64,000 nucleotides of DNA. Origin: Trichomonas vaginalis G3. Lineage: Eukaryota; Parabasalia; Trichomonadida; Trichomonadidae. Under the pieces are notes generated by a model, which saw nothing but the letters and a program-made list of their open reading frames with translations, did no database searches and was not told the origin of the DNA. The DNA lies in NCBI RefSeq assembly GCF_026262505.1, contig NC_067205.1:12834001-12898000 (forward strand). Direction: 5' to 3'. Shown piece after piece: positions 10,201-19,198 of the stretch; within the stretch, counting starts at the first letter, position 1; each line of letters begins with the position of its first letter. A program made the position numbers and the translations under genes.

Positions 10201-10820
10201 GTTTTTCCATATTCTAAAGCTCCGGCATATATGAGATCATCACTGAAATCCATATCATAATTGCTTGCTTTAGACCATTGATAAAAATTCTTGGGATATT
10301 CTTTTATATTGACTGTAGTTGTTACTTTAAAATATCCATTGCTGAATGAAGATCCATATTTTGAAATTTCTAAATGCATAAATGTCGATGTAATTAATGA
10401 CAAATCATTTTTCTCGGATCCATTTAGTTTTATCTTAAGATGTTCTGGCTTAATTTGGTAATTGATTGGAATTGAGCTAATGAAGACAAAATCATAAGAG
10501 ACACCTCCGAGATCTTTGTCGAGTTCTGTTCCTATTGCATTGTAATAGATTCCATCAACTTCATAATCAAATATCCAAAATTCTACTTCATTATTTTCAT
10601 CTAATCTACCTTCGAAAAAAATTTTATTTTGAACATCATTTGAAAACCATTTATTATCTCCAAAAGGATAGGCTAATAACTTTTCATTAGGACAAACAAA
10701 AACAGATGCTTGTTGTAAACCATTTGGTAGGGACACTACTGTATAGCCATTTATCGTTATTTTATTATAGCCCAATAAACCAGTAATGGCTAGAGTGTTC
10801 TGGATTAAAATGGAAAGCAT
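7278..10820 (-). CDS. Large type I surface membrane protein with Pro-Thr hinge
   Basis: The 1180-residue product has a short hydrophobic N-terminus (possible signal peptide) and a long beta-rich, Tyr/Asn-rich ectodomain (about 30-840) with no domain I recognise. Then come five six-residue repeats of the type DPTKAP (about 841-875), a second beta-rich module (about 880-1090), one transmembrane helix beginning AAGIVIGVILLL, and an acidic cytoplasmic tail. This architecture, with a Gly-Ile-Val anchor and short tail, is typical of parabasalid surface proteins (family knowledge); ligand and role are unknown. The ATG at 10820 opens the frame; TCATTTTTTT lies just upstream. The nearest relatives in this window are the two proteins at 57.7 and 60.6 kb, which share the anchor style but not obvious ectodomain sequence. 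Confidence 0.75.
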   Translation of the reverse strand: MLSILIQNTLAITGLLGYNKITINGYTVVSLPNGLQQASVFVCPNEKLLAYPFGDNKWFSNDVQNKIFFEGRLDENNEVEFWIFDYEVDGIYYNAIGTELDKDLGGVSYDFVFISSIPINYQIKPEHLKIKLNGSEKNDLSLITSTFMHLEISKYGSSFSNGYFKVTTTVNIKEYPKNFYQWSKASNYDMDFSDDLIYAGALEYGKTIGVVSHTNFSILVPANSSSQNYVCLVTEYDKLYYEDGTRAEKLIKLQARQFSKRINFYTKGLIYAELKFIYYDFNLGESSNVYSDVCIDHFGYVLKNGKRGREYYNLYIVGSYPFDMDYSVRISGELKRFAIRNQYVHRLNYEFLYINSLLSTQPTSLSPNSYRYKSVDTQVWERKSELKYGIRIEDSIGEVQIPAEGAALVFNITGYSHYLAIINPTEFKNNPRDFYYDRYTFITNVFTPYGGRTKIMKYVLVQDSLDDVTRVHYTVIMNNIGGYYELSFYNSNRYILASNIPMDILITASQEESLFINNVRSEFGKRFFISNQNVCKIYSYYNIDRGIKIMITRHNISDIVPSVDTQFIYNRYSNMGDLVSDGVKYIMEVDYYSELTFNEKIHLLFKKRLQVINLEYLDGSNQNLDIYENITELTIDPQSANAKIQVYDSDGFIGNYGIISVPQTNSSYIIAPPANESCYFTMLSKVSDDISPITYGKYYLLNNTDEVKVALLKIAESDSLDVVIHGYEYRYYLDRSKLEASKQYAVVYLSVPETNLHIRGKEYMKYSIDFDSQEIKEANKDSKFENLNFMAMYFRFDENYQDKYGIENAIDVNQKYTDSYISGNFKFGENSFIIKEKVPEPTKAPDPTKALDPTKTPDPTKTPDPTKAPDPKPSTDLNPGKYLLTLSKDGQTYVVSKNLNIVFNPEDNNDIEAVAKIGSSKYDVISNNVYSIDFYEKGTLEISGSGTVKVFVFNQESIPQAEDKISLVGTVELSIGNKKSKDVKYVLKENQTIMIFAAQFSSKALTKFHSTNSKIIIIVYSIDGTKLSNTRRVSSDDQYDGPVIIYIHNTASDDEEAKVTIQNESPEKERSFIVHNEIGEYKSISKESKPNNSSKAAGIVIGVILLLAVIAAAAYFAYWYLYKSGEYEWSEGTAQDNVENEETKQDIDNEKTTEFDSVLKDYQQQTDGAEEEDFLTNYEV
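8209..8298 (-). repeat. 18-bp tandem repeat, five copies, coding a Pro-Thr hinge
   Basis: Five nearly identical 18-bp units based on GGATCCGGTGCCTTTGTT (plus-strand reading). They encode the repeated D-P-T-K-x-P hinge of the 1180-residue surface protein. Differences are single transitions, so the array is young and its copy number may vary between strains. Confidence 0.9.
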
Positions 10821-11217
10821 TTTAAAAAAATGACTTTACCAAAAATTAATGTATATTCAAATTCTTTTAAACTTTTTCAATTAACTTCACAATTTTTGGA
10901 TGAAATTCCAAAATGCTCTAAATATAATTGGGCTCTGTTCATTAAAATTAAAATTCTAATTTGACTTTTCTAGTCAAAGGTGAACAGTCAAAAACGGTAT
11001 CAAAATTGCCCTATATATGAGAGATCAGGCAATGGTCATTAAAAAAAATAAAGCTTTCAATAATTTTGAATAGTTTCGAATTTTCGTGTTTTTTTATAAA
11101 AATAGGACTAAACTTTCCATTATAAATGATATCTATTTTTGGCCGAAAAATTTGTGAATACGAAAAAACGTTCGTTCAAATGAAGTGTACGGCCACTCAA
11201 AACCAAAGAAAGAATAT

Positions 11218-11268
11218 CAACTTTATGTATGAAATTGAGACTTCGTCTCAATTTCATACATAAAGTTG
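11218..11268. repeat. Perfect 24-bp inverted repeat with 3-nt loop
   Basis: Left arm 11218-11241 and right arm 11245-11268 are exact reverse complements, separated only by TTC. The hairpin lies in the noncoding gap between the 1180-residue gene and the LCB1-like fragment. It is not followed by a clear U-run on either strand, so it does not look like a simple terminator. Confidence 0.9.
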
Positions 11269-11393
11269 GAAATTTTTTTAACTTAGAATTCGGAGGGGAA
11301 AAATGTGAAAATGAAAATTCCTAAACTAGAATTGGTTTATAAAGAGTATAAAAATGATTTGAGAATCTTATTCTCGATTTTTAATAGAAACAT

Positions 11394-11882
11394 TTAATTC
11401 ACAATATTTTTTATTGATCCATTCTGCAAATGTTGTGATATCTGATCCAAGGAAAGCCATCCAATAGAAACTTTTGCTATGCAATTTTCATCTTTGTTGC
11501 AGTAGTCATTTATAACAAAATCATTATTACGAGCATTATTAACAACTTCTTTCATGTCAACTACACCGTTTTCGGATGAAATTTCAAATGAAAATACAGA
11601 TGAAAATTTATTTCCAAAAATTTTAACGCATTTAATCTCTGAAAATATGCCATAAAGCTTTTCTGAGAGTCTGTTTACGTATTCCAAACGTGCTGATCCA
11701 AGAGTTTTGAGGAAATCGATTGCATCTGCTGCAGATATGATAGGCAAGAACGGAAGAGAGCCATCTTCAAGTCTTTGTGATGGTTTGAGGCGTAACTTCT
11801 CAAATGACTGCGTTGTCAACGCGTAAACAAGTGTTCCTCCACCGATTGATATGAAAAGAAAGAAAATATTATTATAATATAA
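11394..11882 (-). pseudogene. C-terminal fragment of a serine palmitoyltransferase LCB1-like gene
   Basis: The minus-strand frame runs back to a TGA near 11883 and has no ATG start: the first usable codon is TTG at 11819, while recognisable sequence begins further upstream at SIGGG. The remaining part fits the C-terminal third of LCB1/SPTLC1-type alpha-oxoamine synthases: SIGG, then QRLEDGSLPFLPIISAADAIDFL (cf. the family's SASLPP block), a KLYGIFSEIKCVKIFGNKF strand pair, and a final KVSIGWLSLDQISQHL helix. The intact subunit pairs with LCB2 in the ER to condense serine with palmitoyl-CoA. The N-terminal two thirds are missing and the region upstream holds an inverted duplication, so this looks like a rearranged gene remnant. 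Another alpha-oxoamine synthase is possible. Confidence 0.5.
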
Positions 11883-12064
11883 TCAATATGGAAAGAATGG
11901 TAATCCAATTATAAAATGATTGATTTGAAAAGAAATCGAGAGAAAATGATGATTAATATCGAGAGAAATTGATGTATTATTTTATTTCAAAAGATTTTTT
12001 TGGACGCTATCTTTGGACGGAATAGACGAGTTTCAATCCACTCTGAGGACTGGGGCAGCATCTT

Positions 12065-12076
12065 GTGTCACTTTTT
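12065..12076 (-). promoter_or_regulatory. Inverted copy of the AAAAAGTGACAC box
   Basis: Reverse-complement twin of the box at 12314, carried by the left arm of the inverted duplication. It is followed on the minus strand by a duplicated ATG and a short frame that ends at a TGA after 24 codons. Confidence 0.5.
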
Positions 12077-12313
12077 GAATTATTCTTGATTGCAGACACG
12101 CTTTGAGCCATCATGTATTAATTATCAAGATCGATTGCTTATATGTTGAAATCCTATGATTCGTATTCAAAAATGAAAATCTTCAATACGACCAAAAACA
12201 TATCATCGAAAATCATTTTTGAATCCGAATCATAGCATTTCAGCATATAAACATTCGATCTTGATAATTGATACATGATGGCTCAAAGCGTGTCTGCAAT
12301 CAAGAATAATTCC

Positions 12314-12325
12314 AAAAAGTGACAC
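12314..12325 (+). promoter_or_regulatory. AAAAAGTGACAC start-proximal box
   Basis: It lies only 3 bases before the ATG of the Nup35-like gene and is identical in its core to boxes before other genes in the window. The extreme closeness suggests a very short 5' leader, as is usual in parabasalids. Confidence 0.5.
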
Positions 12326-12328
12326 AAG

Positions 12329-12901
12329 ATGCTGCCCCAGTCCTCAGAGTGGATTGAAACTCGTCTATTCCGTCCAAAGATAGCAACTGCGAAGGTCTCT
12401 GATAGAGGACTTAAACGAGGTAGCTTCAGGAATATGTCAGAGAAAGCATTATTCGGTAAAACTGGTCCTGAATATCTTGGCGAACCTCCAACAAATTCAT
12501 TATACGATATTACTCTTCACGAATCAGTCAGCGATTTATCATCGGTTTCTTCTGGGTGGATAACAGTTTACGGAAATTCAACTATTTCCAAAAATGAACT
12601 AATTCACTACTTTATTAAATATGGAGAAATAATTAGTGTCGAGTATCAGGCGTGCAACTGGATCTCGCTTGAATTTTCAAAGAGGACTGAGGCCGAACGC
12701 GCAGTTAAGGAAAATTCAAAGCCAATTTTGATATATGGTAGATCAGCGGTATTTGCACGAATGGGAAGACATCAAGCGAATAAAGAGAATGAAGAGCAAG
12801 AAGAAATACAAGAATTAGACACTTTAGAGAGCACCGAAGAACTGTCACTTCTAACTCAGATACAGCTATTCTTGGAGTCACTTCTTTACATGTTTATATA
12901 A
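12329..12901 (+). CDS. Nup35/Nup53-type nucleoporin (MPPN RRM)
   Basis: The 190-residue product has a short basic N-terminal region. Residues about 75-150 match the atypical RRM of Nup35/Nup53: SGWITVYGNSTISKNELIHYFIKYGEIISV, then NWISLEF, an EAERAV helix and PILIYGRSAVFARMG. An acidic linker follows, then a C-terminal amphipathic helix LLTQIQLFLESLLYMFI that ends the protein. In known Nup53 proteins the RRM dimerises and the last helix inserts in the nuclear membrane, linking the inner ring of the pore to lipid. The length is about half that of fungal and animal orthologues, mostly from loss of FG-rich and linker parts. The first 19 codons are duplicated in inverted orientation upstream. Confidence 0.8.
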   Translation: MLPQSSEWIETRLFRPKIATAKVSDRGLKRGSFRNMSEKALFGKTGPEYLGEPPTNSLYDITLHESVSDLSSVSSGWITVYGNSTISKNELIHYFIKYGEIISVEYQACNWISLEFSKRTEAERAVKENSKPILIYGRSAVFARMGRHQANKENEEQEEIQELDTLESTEELSLLTQIQLFLESLLYMFI

Positions 12902-14341
12902 TTTTTCTTTGATTTTGTTTTTATTATAAATAGAGAATAAACTTTTGTACTTTCTTAATACAATCTCATATTGACTTGCTTCTACAACATAATAACTTTT
13001 TCTTTTTATCCATCACTTTCATCAAAATTTATCATATAATAACATCAGATTGCTCCAATAAGTTAACCATAACCTTACGATCATCTTATTATGCTTATTC
13101 ATTTACATCTTTTTGCTTGTTTTAAAACTAAATTCTCTTTGAAGTTATCAAAAGGAATTTATGCTTTAAATCATAACTATCTCAATAATATTCTCTCTGA
13201 AAATAACAGCGGTGATTGATTTCCATCAGGAATAACGAATAACAACTTATTGGAAATAGACGTTTACACTCAAATACAATAATACTGCTCACATGAAATT
13301 TCATGCCTAGTGTTATACCAAAATAGTTCAGTAATTTAGAAAGATTCCAAACCAATGATATTTGGGTCTTCAATAACTTTGATATTCGATGAATAAACGA
13401 TCTTTTAATTCAAATCATTGCAAATATTAAAGACAGCGAAGAGTCTTTCTTAATTAAAATGATCCCAAGATGAATTCAATTTTTCTTGACTTCAAAATGA
13501 AGGATGACACACATTTAATTAATCAATGCTTAAACACCCGAAAGATTATCTTCTCCATAATTCATTATTTGCAATTTTATGAATATTTGGATTTCAATTC
13601 TGCTTGAAATAAAGGCTTTCTTTTCAGCATAAAGAAATTTATTTGGAACCTAACCAAAGGTGACCAAAGATTCACTCTCCTTTGATTAATAGGTTCTATC
13701 TTCGCCCAAAATCATCTTGTAATATCTTTAAAATATGTAGATCGATGAATAATATAGCAATAATATACAAAATACAAACTTATTAAAGGCTTATAATTGA
13801 TCTGACTAGTCGCAGGTTTTAGTGATAAAAATATTCATATGCCAATGAAAAAAAACGATAAAATATTTTATGGACGTTGTTTCTTCTGCGTAGTTATAGA
13901 GTATCAAAAAGAAATGTTAATTTGCATTATCAATTTTTTTTATCAGTCTCAAACTTTGTGAGCAGTTTTGTGAGAATAGCAATGTGCACATTAACTCTAA
14001 TTTCTTTTTATACTATTTAGAATCATTTCTAATTATATTTCCTTACTTATTTTAAATAAACAACAGAAAATTAATAAAGAACTTCTGAAATCCTTATTAC
14101 ACACTGGAATGAAGTATGTTTATTTAAATTCGTTTGTATTGAAAAGTATTCAATGTGGGGATTGAGGATGTGCAAAATTTCGGACTTAGCTATATAACAT
14201 ATAGTTTAAAAAGCTGTGATTGATGCTCTCAAAAATGTGAAAACTTATTTCAAATATTTAAGTATTGTAAACAACTTTTTGTGTAAGTATTCAAATTCCT
14301 CTAAAAAAAAAGAAATAAAAAACTAACTTATTTTTTTTGGT
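12902..14341. other. Intergenic, 1.4 kb, no gene seen
   Basis: A+T-rich spacer with scattered short open stretches that lack coding character. No motif, tRNA or repeat stands out, and the TPR gene start at 14342 has no obvious AAAAGTGACA box. Confidence 0.5.
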
Positions 14342-17300
14342 ATGGAAAATCCTAAGATCGTTCTTGGTTTAAAGGCAGAGAAGAGGATTACGCCACCAGA
14401 TGAACTAACTGATGATGATGGTAATTTCTTTTCAACAAGTTCCGACGAGGCAAAGCCTTTATCGCTACAAACGACTCCCGTTGTTGCACTTACTCAACCC
14501 GGAAAGCGTTTTAACATAGTAGGATTTTCTGATGCCTCATCCAGAATCACAATGATTTGTGCCGCACTTAAAGAATACGAAAGACCAGAACCATATAAAG
14601 GGACATTAAACTTTATTCCGGATAAAATTATTTCACCAAATGACATTTCTCAACTACAACAATATCTAATCGGCAACATTCAAAAATTTCCAATTGATAA
14701 AACAAGTTTTAACGATTTAGTATGTGCACAACTGACTCTTGTAGAATTCTTAATATCGAAAGATAGGAAAATACTCGAAAGATTTACGAAAATTAAGATT
14801 GATTCGAGAGTTATGATGTTAATTAATTATTGTTTAGCTAAATCAACACAAGATCATAGTGTTTCTTGTTACTATTATCTATCAACATTAGAGGAATTCC
14901 TCAAAATCAATGCTTATCCCCCTCTAATTTGTTTATTCCCTGATTGTACAATAGAAAATTGCGGTTTACAGATAGCGATTGATATGATGACCATATTCCC
15001 TAAGCACCCTATATTGCCATCTGTACTCCATAGCCTTGCCGCTTACAATAACGATATTTTAACAATATCTAATAAGGTTTCAAGCTCAACAGACAGTGAT
15101 GATGACTTCAGTGATAGTTTTTTCGAATTCGTCAAGCAAAAGCAATCTTATATCCCCAAAAACTTCTCTACATCCCTTATTACATTAATCGAAGAGAAAC
15201 CACAGAACCCACTTGATTTTTCTGTAGCTCCCATGAAGCAGGAAACAATTTCTGTGTCAGTTACAATTCCTCCAAAAACCGTTACTTATTATTTTGACGA
15301 AGAGAACAAAACGAAGCTTTCTACTACAGCATTTTCGGATTGGATCATTTCCCTACGATCAATTTTTAAGAAAAAGTCACTTGCTGCACTTGATTGGCGC
15401 AAGAGTATAAAATTAAACCCGTTCAGAGAATCTACGTCAGCTCCGTTCTTACCAATAGTCAATGAAGCAGAAGCAAACATCAGCCAAGGCATATACAACG
15501 CGCAAAGTTATATAAAATTATATTCTTTGATTGGAGATCCAAATGCGTTATTACAATCACTTCCTAATATTCCTCAGAACGAGTTTTTCCATCTTTACTA
15601 CCCAATTCTTCAGATTTTGAACACATCATCAAATACTTTAATTACAAAGGGCTGTATCTTCCCAAACCTCATTGAACTTGAGTACATGGCCCATAACGCC
15701 CTTAAGAGTGCCGGCTCGGGCAATCCATTGGAAGGATTGTTAGATTTAGTTCCAAGTGACCCAATTAACAGGTCAAGCTTCGATCCACTTGAACACAGAA
15801 GGCCAATGCCAGATCTAGAGGTCGAATACAAGGAAAATATCGTTAATTACTTGGCAGCTGCAGATATCGAGTTAGTTGCCAACGGAAGATCACCATTTAC
15901 ATGCCAAAGGTTATCAACAAAGCCACCAATAGTACTTTCCAATCATCCTATCCTCAATAGAGTACTTAGAGCTTCTTATCTTTGGGATGCATACAAAACT
16001 AAGAATTTCCCACCATTCTTTGCCTTCAGGATTGGCTTTGCAGCAGCTCTAGCCGCTATAGATATCGACAGCTATTTTTCCTGCGACGTAATGTTCGAAA
16101 TAATCAGATTAGTTTATCTCAAGATGCCAGATCTCGTCAGGAGTCCTGCAGTACGTTCCGCTGTTCTCTTCTTTGCAGAAACACTCGAGCGCAGTGATAG
16201 ATATTACCATGCTTCACTTGTATTAGATAATTATTTCTTATCCGACGTCAATGACTCAACAAGTGCCACAGCCATAGCCCAAATAGCCCAGAGAAACGGA
16301 GATACAGTCCGTGCCTGCTTCTTCTACTCCGAAAGCCTCAAATCTCTTATTACTCAACAAAGAATCGACGAATCTCTCTACATCGGCCAGATTCTTGCAC
16401 AAATATACTTCGAGAACGGCATGTTCCATCTCGCGATATCCGTTCTTTCCTTTTTACTTCGAAATTCCTACAACATCGCATCAAACGAGCGAAATGTCCG
16501 ACTTTTTTCGAAATCCAGTGGTACAATCAAGAGATACAGAAACAGCCAGCATTTAACTATCCCCGAGTTCAATCCAAACCCGAATGCCATCAATACAATG
16601 TTAGTTTGCTGTTCTTACATCGATACATTGATAAGAGCACGAATGTTTTCACAAGCGAACTTAGCATTGGATGCATTTAAATCAACAATGGAAGCACCGA
16701 TCCTCAGAACAGTTTTGGCTTATTTGGATTCTCGATTACTCCTGAAATCGAATAAATACGAAGAAGCCATTGAAAAACTGCCAAATTTTGACATCCACGA
16801 CCAAAGATCGAATACAACACATATTTCTTTATTGAGTGGTGCGCAATTTGACAATTCAACAGCTGTTCTCAACATGATGACGCGCGGTTCATTGCACAGA
16901 AGGTTCTTCAGAGATGGACACGCGTGGAGTGAATTAGTAATTCACGCGAAATCATCATACAGAGCGTTGGGATACGGATATTTCTGGAGAGGACAAAGTT
17001 TCGCAATTGCATTGAGCGAAATGAATTTTAGATCGAGTATTTCGATGTCTACAAATTTGAATCACATTCAAAGCAGATACTTGAAATACAAGGATGAAAA
17101 CAAACTTTATAATGAAAGAGAGTTAACTAATGAAAGTTTGAGTTGTTTCGCTTTGGCAAGGGTTTATTTCGAAAGAGTTGGCTGCATAAGGAAAGAAACT
17201 GAAGCTGCACTGAAATACTGTGATGTTTTATTGAGACATTTCTTCGATATTACAGGCGAAGAAACTGAATTTGCAACAGTTGTTGTCACACAACCTGTAT

Positions 17301-19198
17301 TAGATACAACATGCAAATTCGCAAAACCAAGAGGAGATCAGTTAAAAGTCGCTGAACACGTAATAACTCTTGAGAATTTCGCTGATGAATGCTCAAGAAT
17401 TTTGTATTTCGCAGAGAAAAACGCGGAAAAATTAATGATGCCAACATTGATTTTATACGCTCAAGCACTATTAGCAAAACTTAACTTAATAAAGAACAGA
17501 AAAGAATTGGCACAAACGTACTTCGATTACGCATTTAACTGCTTCATGAAGTACTCAGATAACGGAAGATTTATTCCAAGAGTTATTGCTAATTCTACAT
17601 TGAGAATGTTCGAAACAATTCTTGAAATATTATGTGATACGTTAAGTTGTTTTGACTCTGATTTCATTAATGATAGAATTGCTTTGTATGACATTTTGAA
17701 TGATTTAAGAACTCTTTTAGTTAATAGAATAAGGAATGTATCAATGGGAACAAAGAAAGGAGTAATTGGATCATTGGATATGGATACAGAAGCTTTGACA
17801 TTGGCAAATCCGAAATTGCCATCATTTAACTCTGTTTTGGTTGAAGGAGGATATCTAAAGAACGACGACGGAGACTTCACTGATTCAGAGACATCATTCA
17901 TAGCAATCTTCAGAGCTATCTCAGCAAACATAAGATTGTTCGAACAGCAGAAGATTGACCAGGATTCACTTCACATGAGAAACAAAAAATATTGTGTCAT
18001 GCTTGAAAAAACCGCTCAAAAAGTCAAAAACATGACAAATTTGGATTTAAGTTACAAAGCGGCCAAATCAAATTCCGAACTTGCAAACAATGTTATACTG
18101 ATGATGAGATTGTCTACAGCTATATTCACATACGTGCCAAGTTCAGGAACAAAGCATTTCATGAAATTCAAACAGTTTTCTCATTTGAATAATATTTCAA
18201 TCGACCAATTAAATGTCAAAATTGACTTTTCCGCTGACAGTTTTCCTTTGTCAGTTTTTGAGGCACTTTTCTCTTTTATTTACGTTGACAAGAAAGGCTC
18301 TGGCGACAAGTTTATTCAAGGCGAGAAAGGGATCAAAGATCTTCAAATTCTCAAGGAAAGTTTGTTCGGAGATCTTTTGGAGAACTGTCCGAATTTGAAG
18401 TACAAATGCGCAATAACTCCCGACGAATTGCCAAGCGACAAAAAACTTGTCTTCTCAAAACCAAAGGGCCAATTAGTCAACATCGATCCATGTGTAGGAA
18501 ACGCTGTTTATTTCATAACAAGTAGAGAATTGAATGGTCTTCCTTTAGAAGTTTTGTTCAAAGAAAACCTTGTGTTTAGATTGCCATCGTACGCTGCTTT
18601 GTTTATGAAACCAAGTCACAACATGGGCGGTATCCAGAAGATGATTGTTTTCAGAAGAGAAACAATGAACCCGTTGCAGTTAAGACAGGAAGGAATCCAA
18701 AGATCTGCTGAAGCTTGCCAAGGAACATTTTCAGCAATTGGTGCTTCAGAGTTTCCGAAACAACATGTTGAAGGATTGGAAAGAACATTGCCTTGTCCGT
18801 TCCCTCTTTTCTCTTCCAACAAAAACAATGATTTCTATCTCTCGAAGTACAAATTCATTTGTGTCGAAGAAGTTAAGCCGGGATCAGTGGCAATGGCAAC
18901 TTCTTCCAAATACTTGTTCGTGTTCACTTACACTGATTTGTGCGAGATGCCAACAATGGTTGAGAACTTGTTGTCTAACGCTCCGAACTCTTTCTTCATG
19001 TTCATTCCAAGTTTCGCTGTTAGAGATTGTTTCAAGGAAATGAGCGACATCGTGAAGAGAAACAAAGAAAGACAGATTGGAGGTGAAGAACATTTGAGAC
19101 TGTTGAATAACGCTACTGCTTTTGTTGCTGCAATGCAAATGACTTTGATGAAGAAGATTCACGCTCCAATTCCTGTTTTCATGCCAAAGTACGAATGA
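14342..19198 (+). CDS. Giant TPR-rich protein with degenerate separase/CHAT-like C-terminus
   Basis: The 1618-residue protein is mostly alpha-helical. Residues about 560-1200 hold paired helices of TPR type (for example ALAQ/YFEN and LLAKLNLIKNRKELAQTYFDYA). Near residues 1381-1424 the sequence GNAVYFITSRELNGLPLEVLF followed by FRLPSYAALF matches the strand that opens the separase/CHAT peptidase fold (family pattern LPWE-x-LP and RLPS). The C-terminus IHAPIPVFMPKY is also placed as in separases. However, no Gly-His-Gly or catalytic Cys segment follows, so peptidase activity is unlikely. Alternatives are a separase-like pseudoprotease or a CFAP46-type axonemal TPR protein; I cannot decide between them. 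The ATG at 14342 is the first in the frame. Confidence 0.55.
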   Translation: MENPKIVLGLKAEKRITPPDELTDDDGNFFSTSSDEAKPLSLQTTPVVALTQPGKRFNIVGFSDASSRITMICAALKEYERPEPYKGTLNFIPDKIISPNDISQLQQYLIGNIQKFPIDKTSFNDLVCAQLTLVEFLISKDRKILERFTKIKIDSRVMMLINYCLAKSTQDHSVSCYYYLSTLEEFLKINAYPPLICLFPDCTIENCGLQIAIDMMTIFPKHPILPSVLHSLAAYNNDILTISNKVSSSTDSDDDFSDSFFEFVKQKQSYIPKNFSTSLITLIEEKPQNPLDFSVAPMKQETISVSVTIPPKTVTYYFDEENKTKLSTTAFSDWIISLRSIFKKKSLAALDWRKSIKLNPFRESTSAPFLPIVNEAEANISQGIYNAQSYIKLYSLIGDPNALLQSLPNIPQNEFFHLYYPILQILNTSSNTLITKGCIFPNLIELEYMAHNALKSAGSGNPLEGLLDLVPSDPINRSSFDPLEHRRPMPDLEVEYKENIVNYLAAADIELVANGRSPFTCQRLSTKPPIVLSNHPILNRVLRASYLWDAYKTKNFPPFFAFRIGFAAALAAIDIDSYFSCDVMFEIIRLVYLKMPDLVRSPAVRSAVLFFAETLERSDRYYHASLVLDNYFLSDVNDSTSATAIAQIAQRNGDTVRACFFYSESLKSLITQQRIDESLYIGQILAQIYFENGMFHLAISVLSFLLRNSYNIASNERNVRLFSKSSGTIKRYRNSQHLTIPEFNPNPNAINTMLVCCSYIDTLIRARMFSQANLALDAFKSTMEAPILRTVLAYLDSRLLLKSNKYEEAIEKLPNFDIHDQRSNTTHISLLSGAQFDNSTAVLNMMTRGSLHRRFFRDGHAWSELVIHAKSSYRALGYGYFWRGQSFAIALSEMNFRSSISMSTNLNHIQSRYLKYKDENKLYNERELTNESLSCFALARVYFERVGCIRKETEAALKYCDVLLRHFFDITGEETEFATVVVTQPVLDTTCKFAKPRGDQLKVAEHVITLENFADECSRILYFAEKNAEKLMMPTLILYAQALLAKLNLIKNRKELAQTYFDYAFNCFMKYSDNGRFIPRVIANSTLRMFETILEILCDTLSCFDSDFINDRIALYDILNDLRTLLVNRIRNVSMGTKKGVIGSLDMDTEALTLANPKLPSFNSVLVEGGYLKNDDGDFTDSETSFIAIFRAISANIRLFEQQKIDQDSLHMRNKKYCVMLEKTAQKVKNMTNLDLSYKAAKSNSELANNVILMMRLSTAIFTYVPSSGTKHFMKFKQFSHLNNISIDQLNVKIDFSADSFPLSVFEALFSFIYVDKKGSGDKFIQGEKGIKDLQILKESLFGDLLENCPNLKYKCAITPDELPSDKKLVFSKPKGQLVNIDPCVGNAVYFITSRELNGLPLEVLFKENLVFRLPSYAALFMKPSHNMGGIQKMIVFRRETMNPLQLRQEGIQRSAEACQGTFSAIGASEFPKQHVEGLERTLPCPFPLFSSNKNNDFYLSKYKFICVEEVKPGSVAMATSSKYLFVFTYTDLCEMPTMVENLLSNAPNSFFMFIPSFAVRDCFKEMSDIVKRNKERQIGGEEHLRLLNNATAFVAAMQMTLMKKIHAPIPVFMPKYE

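Larger units (their letters stand above)
12006..12384. repeat. 170-bp imperfect inverted duplication spanning the Nup35-like promoter and 5' end
   Basis: Left arm (12006-12175) and right arm (about 12212-12384) are reverse complements with a handful of mismatches around a spacer of about 36 bp. The right arm holds the AAAAAGTGACAC box, the ATG and the first 19 codons of the Nup35-like gene. The left arm holds the same promoter and start pointing the other way, giving a 24-codon minus-strand frame beginning MLPQSSEWIE. The duplicated promoter faces the LCB1-like fragment. Confidence 0.9.
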
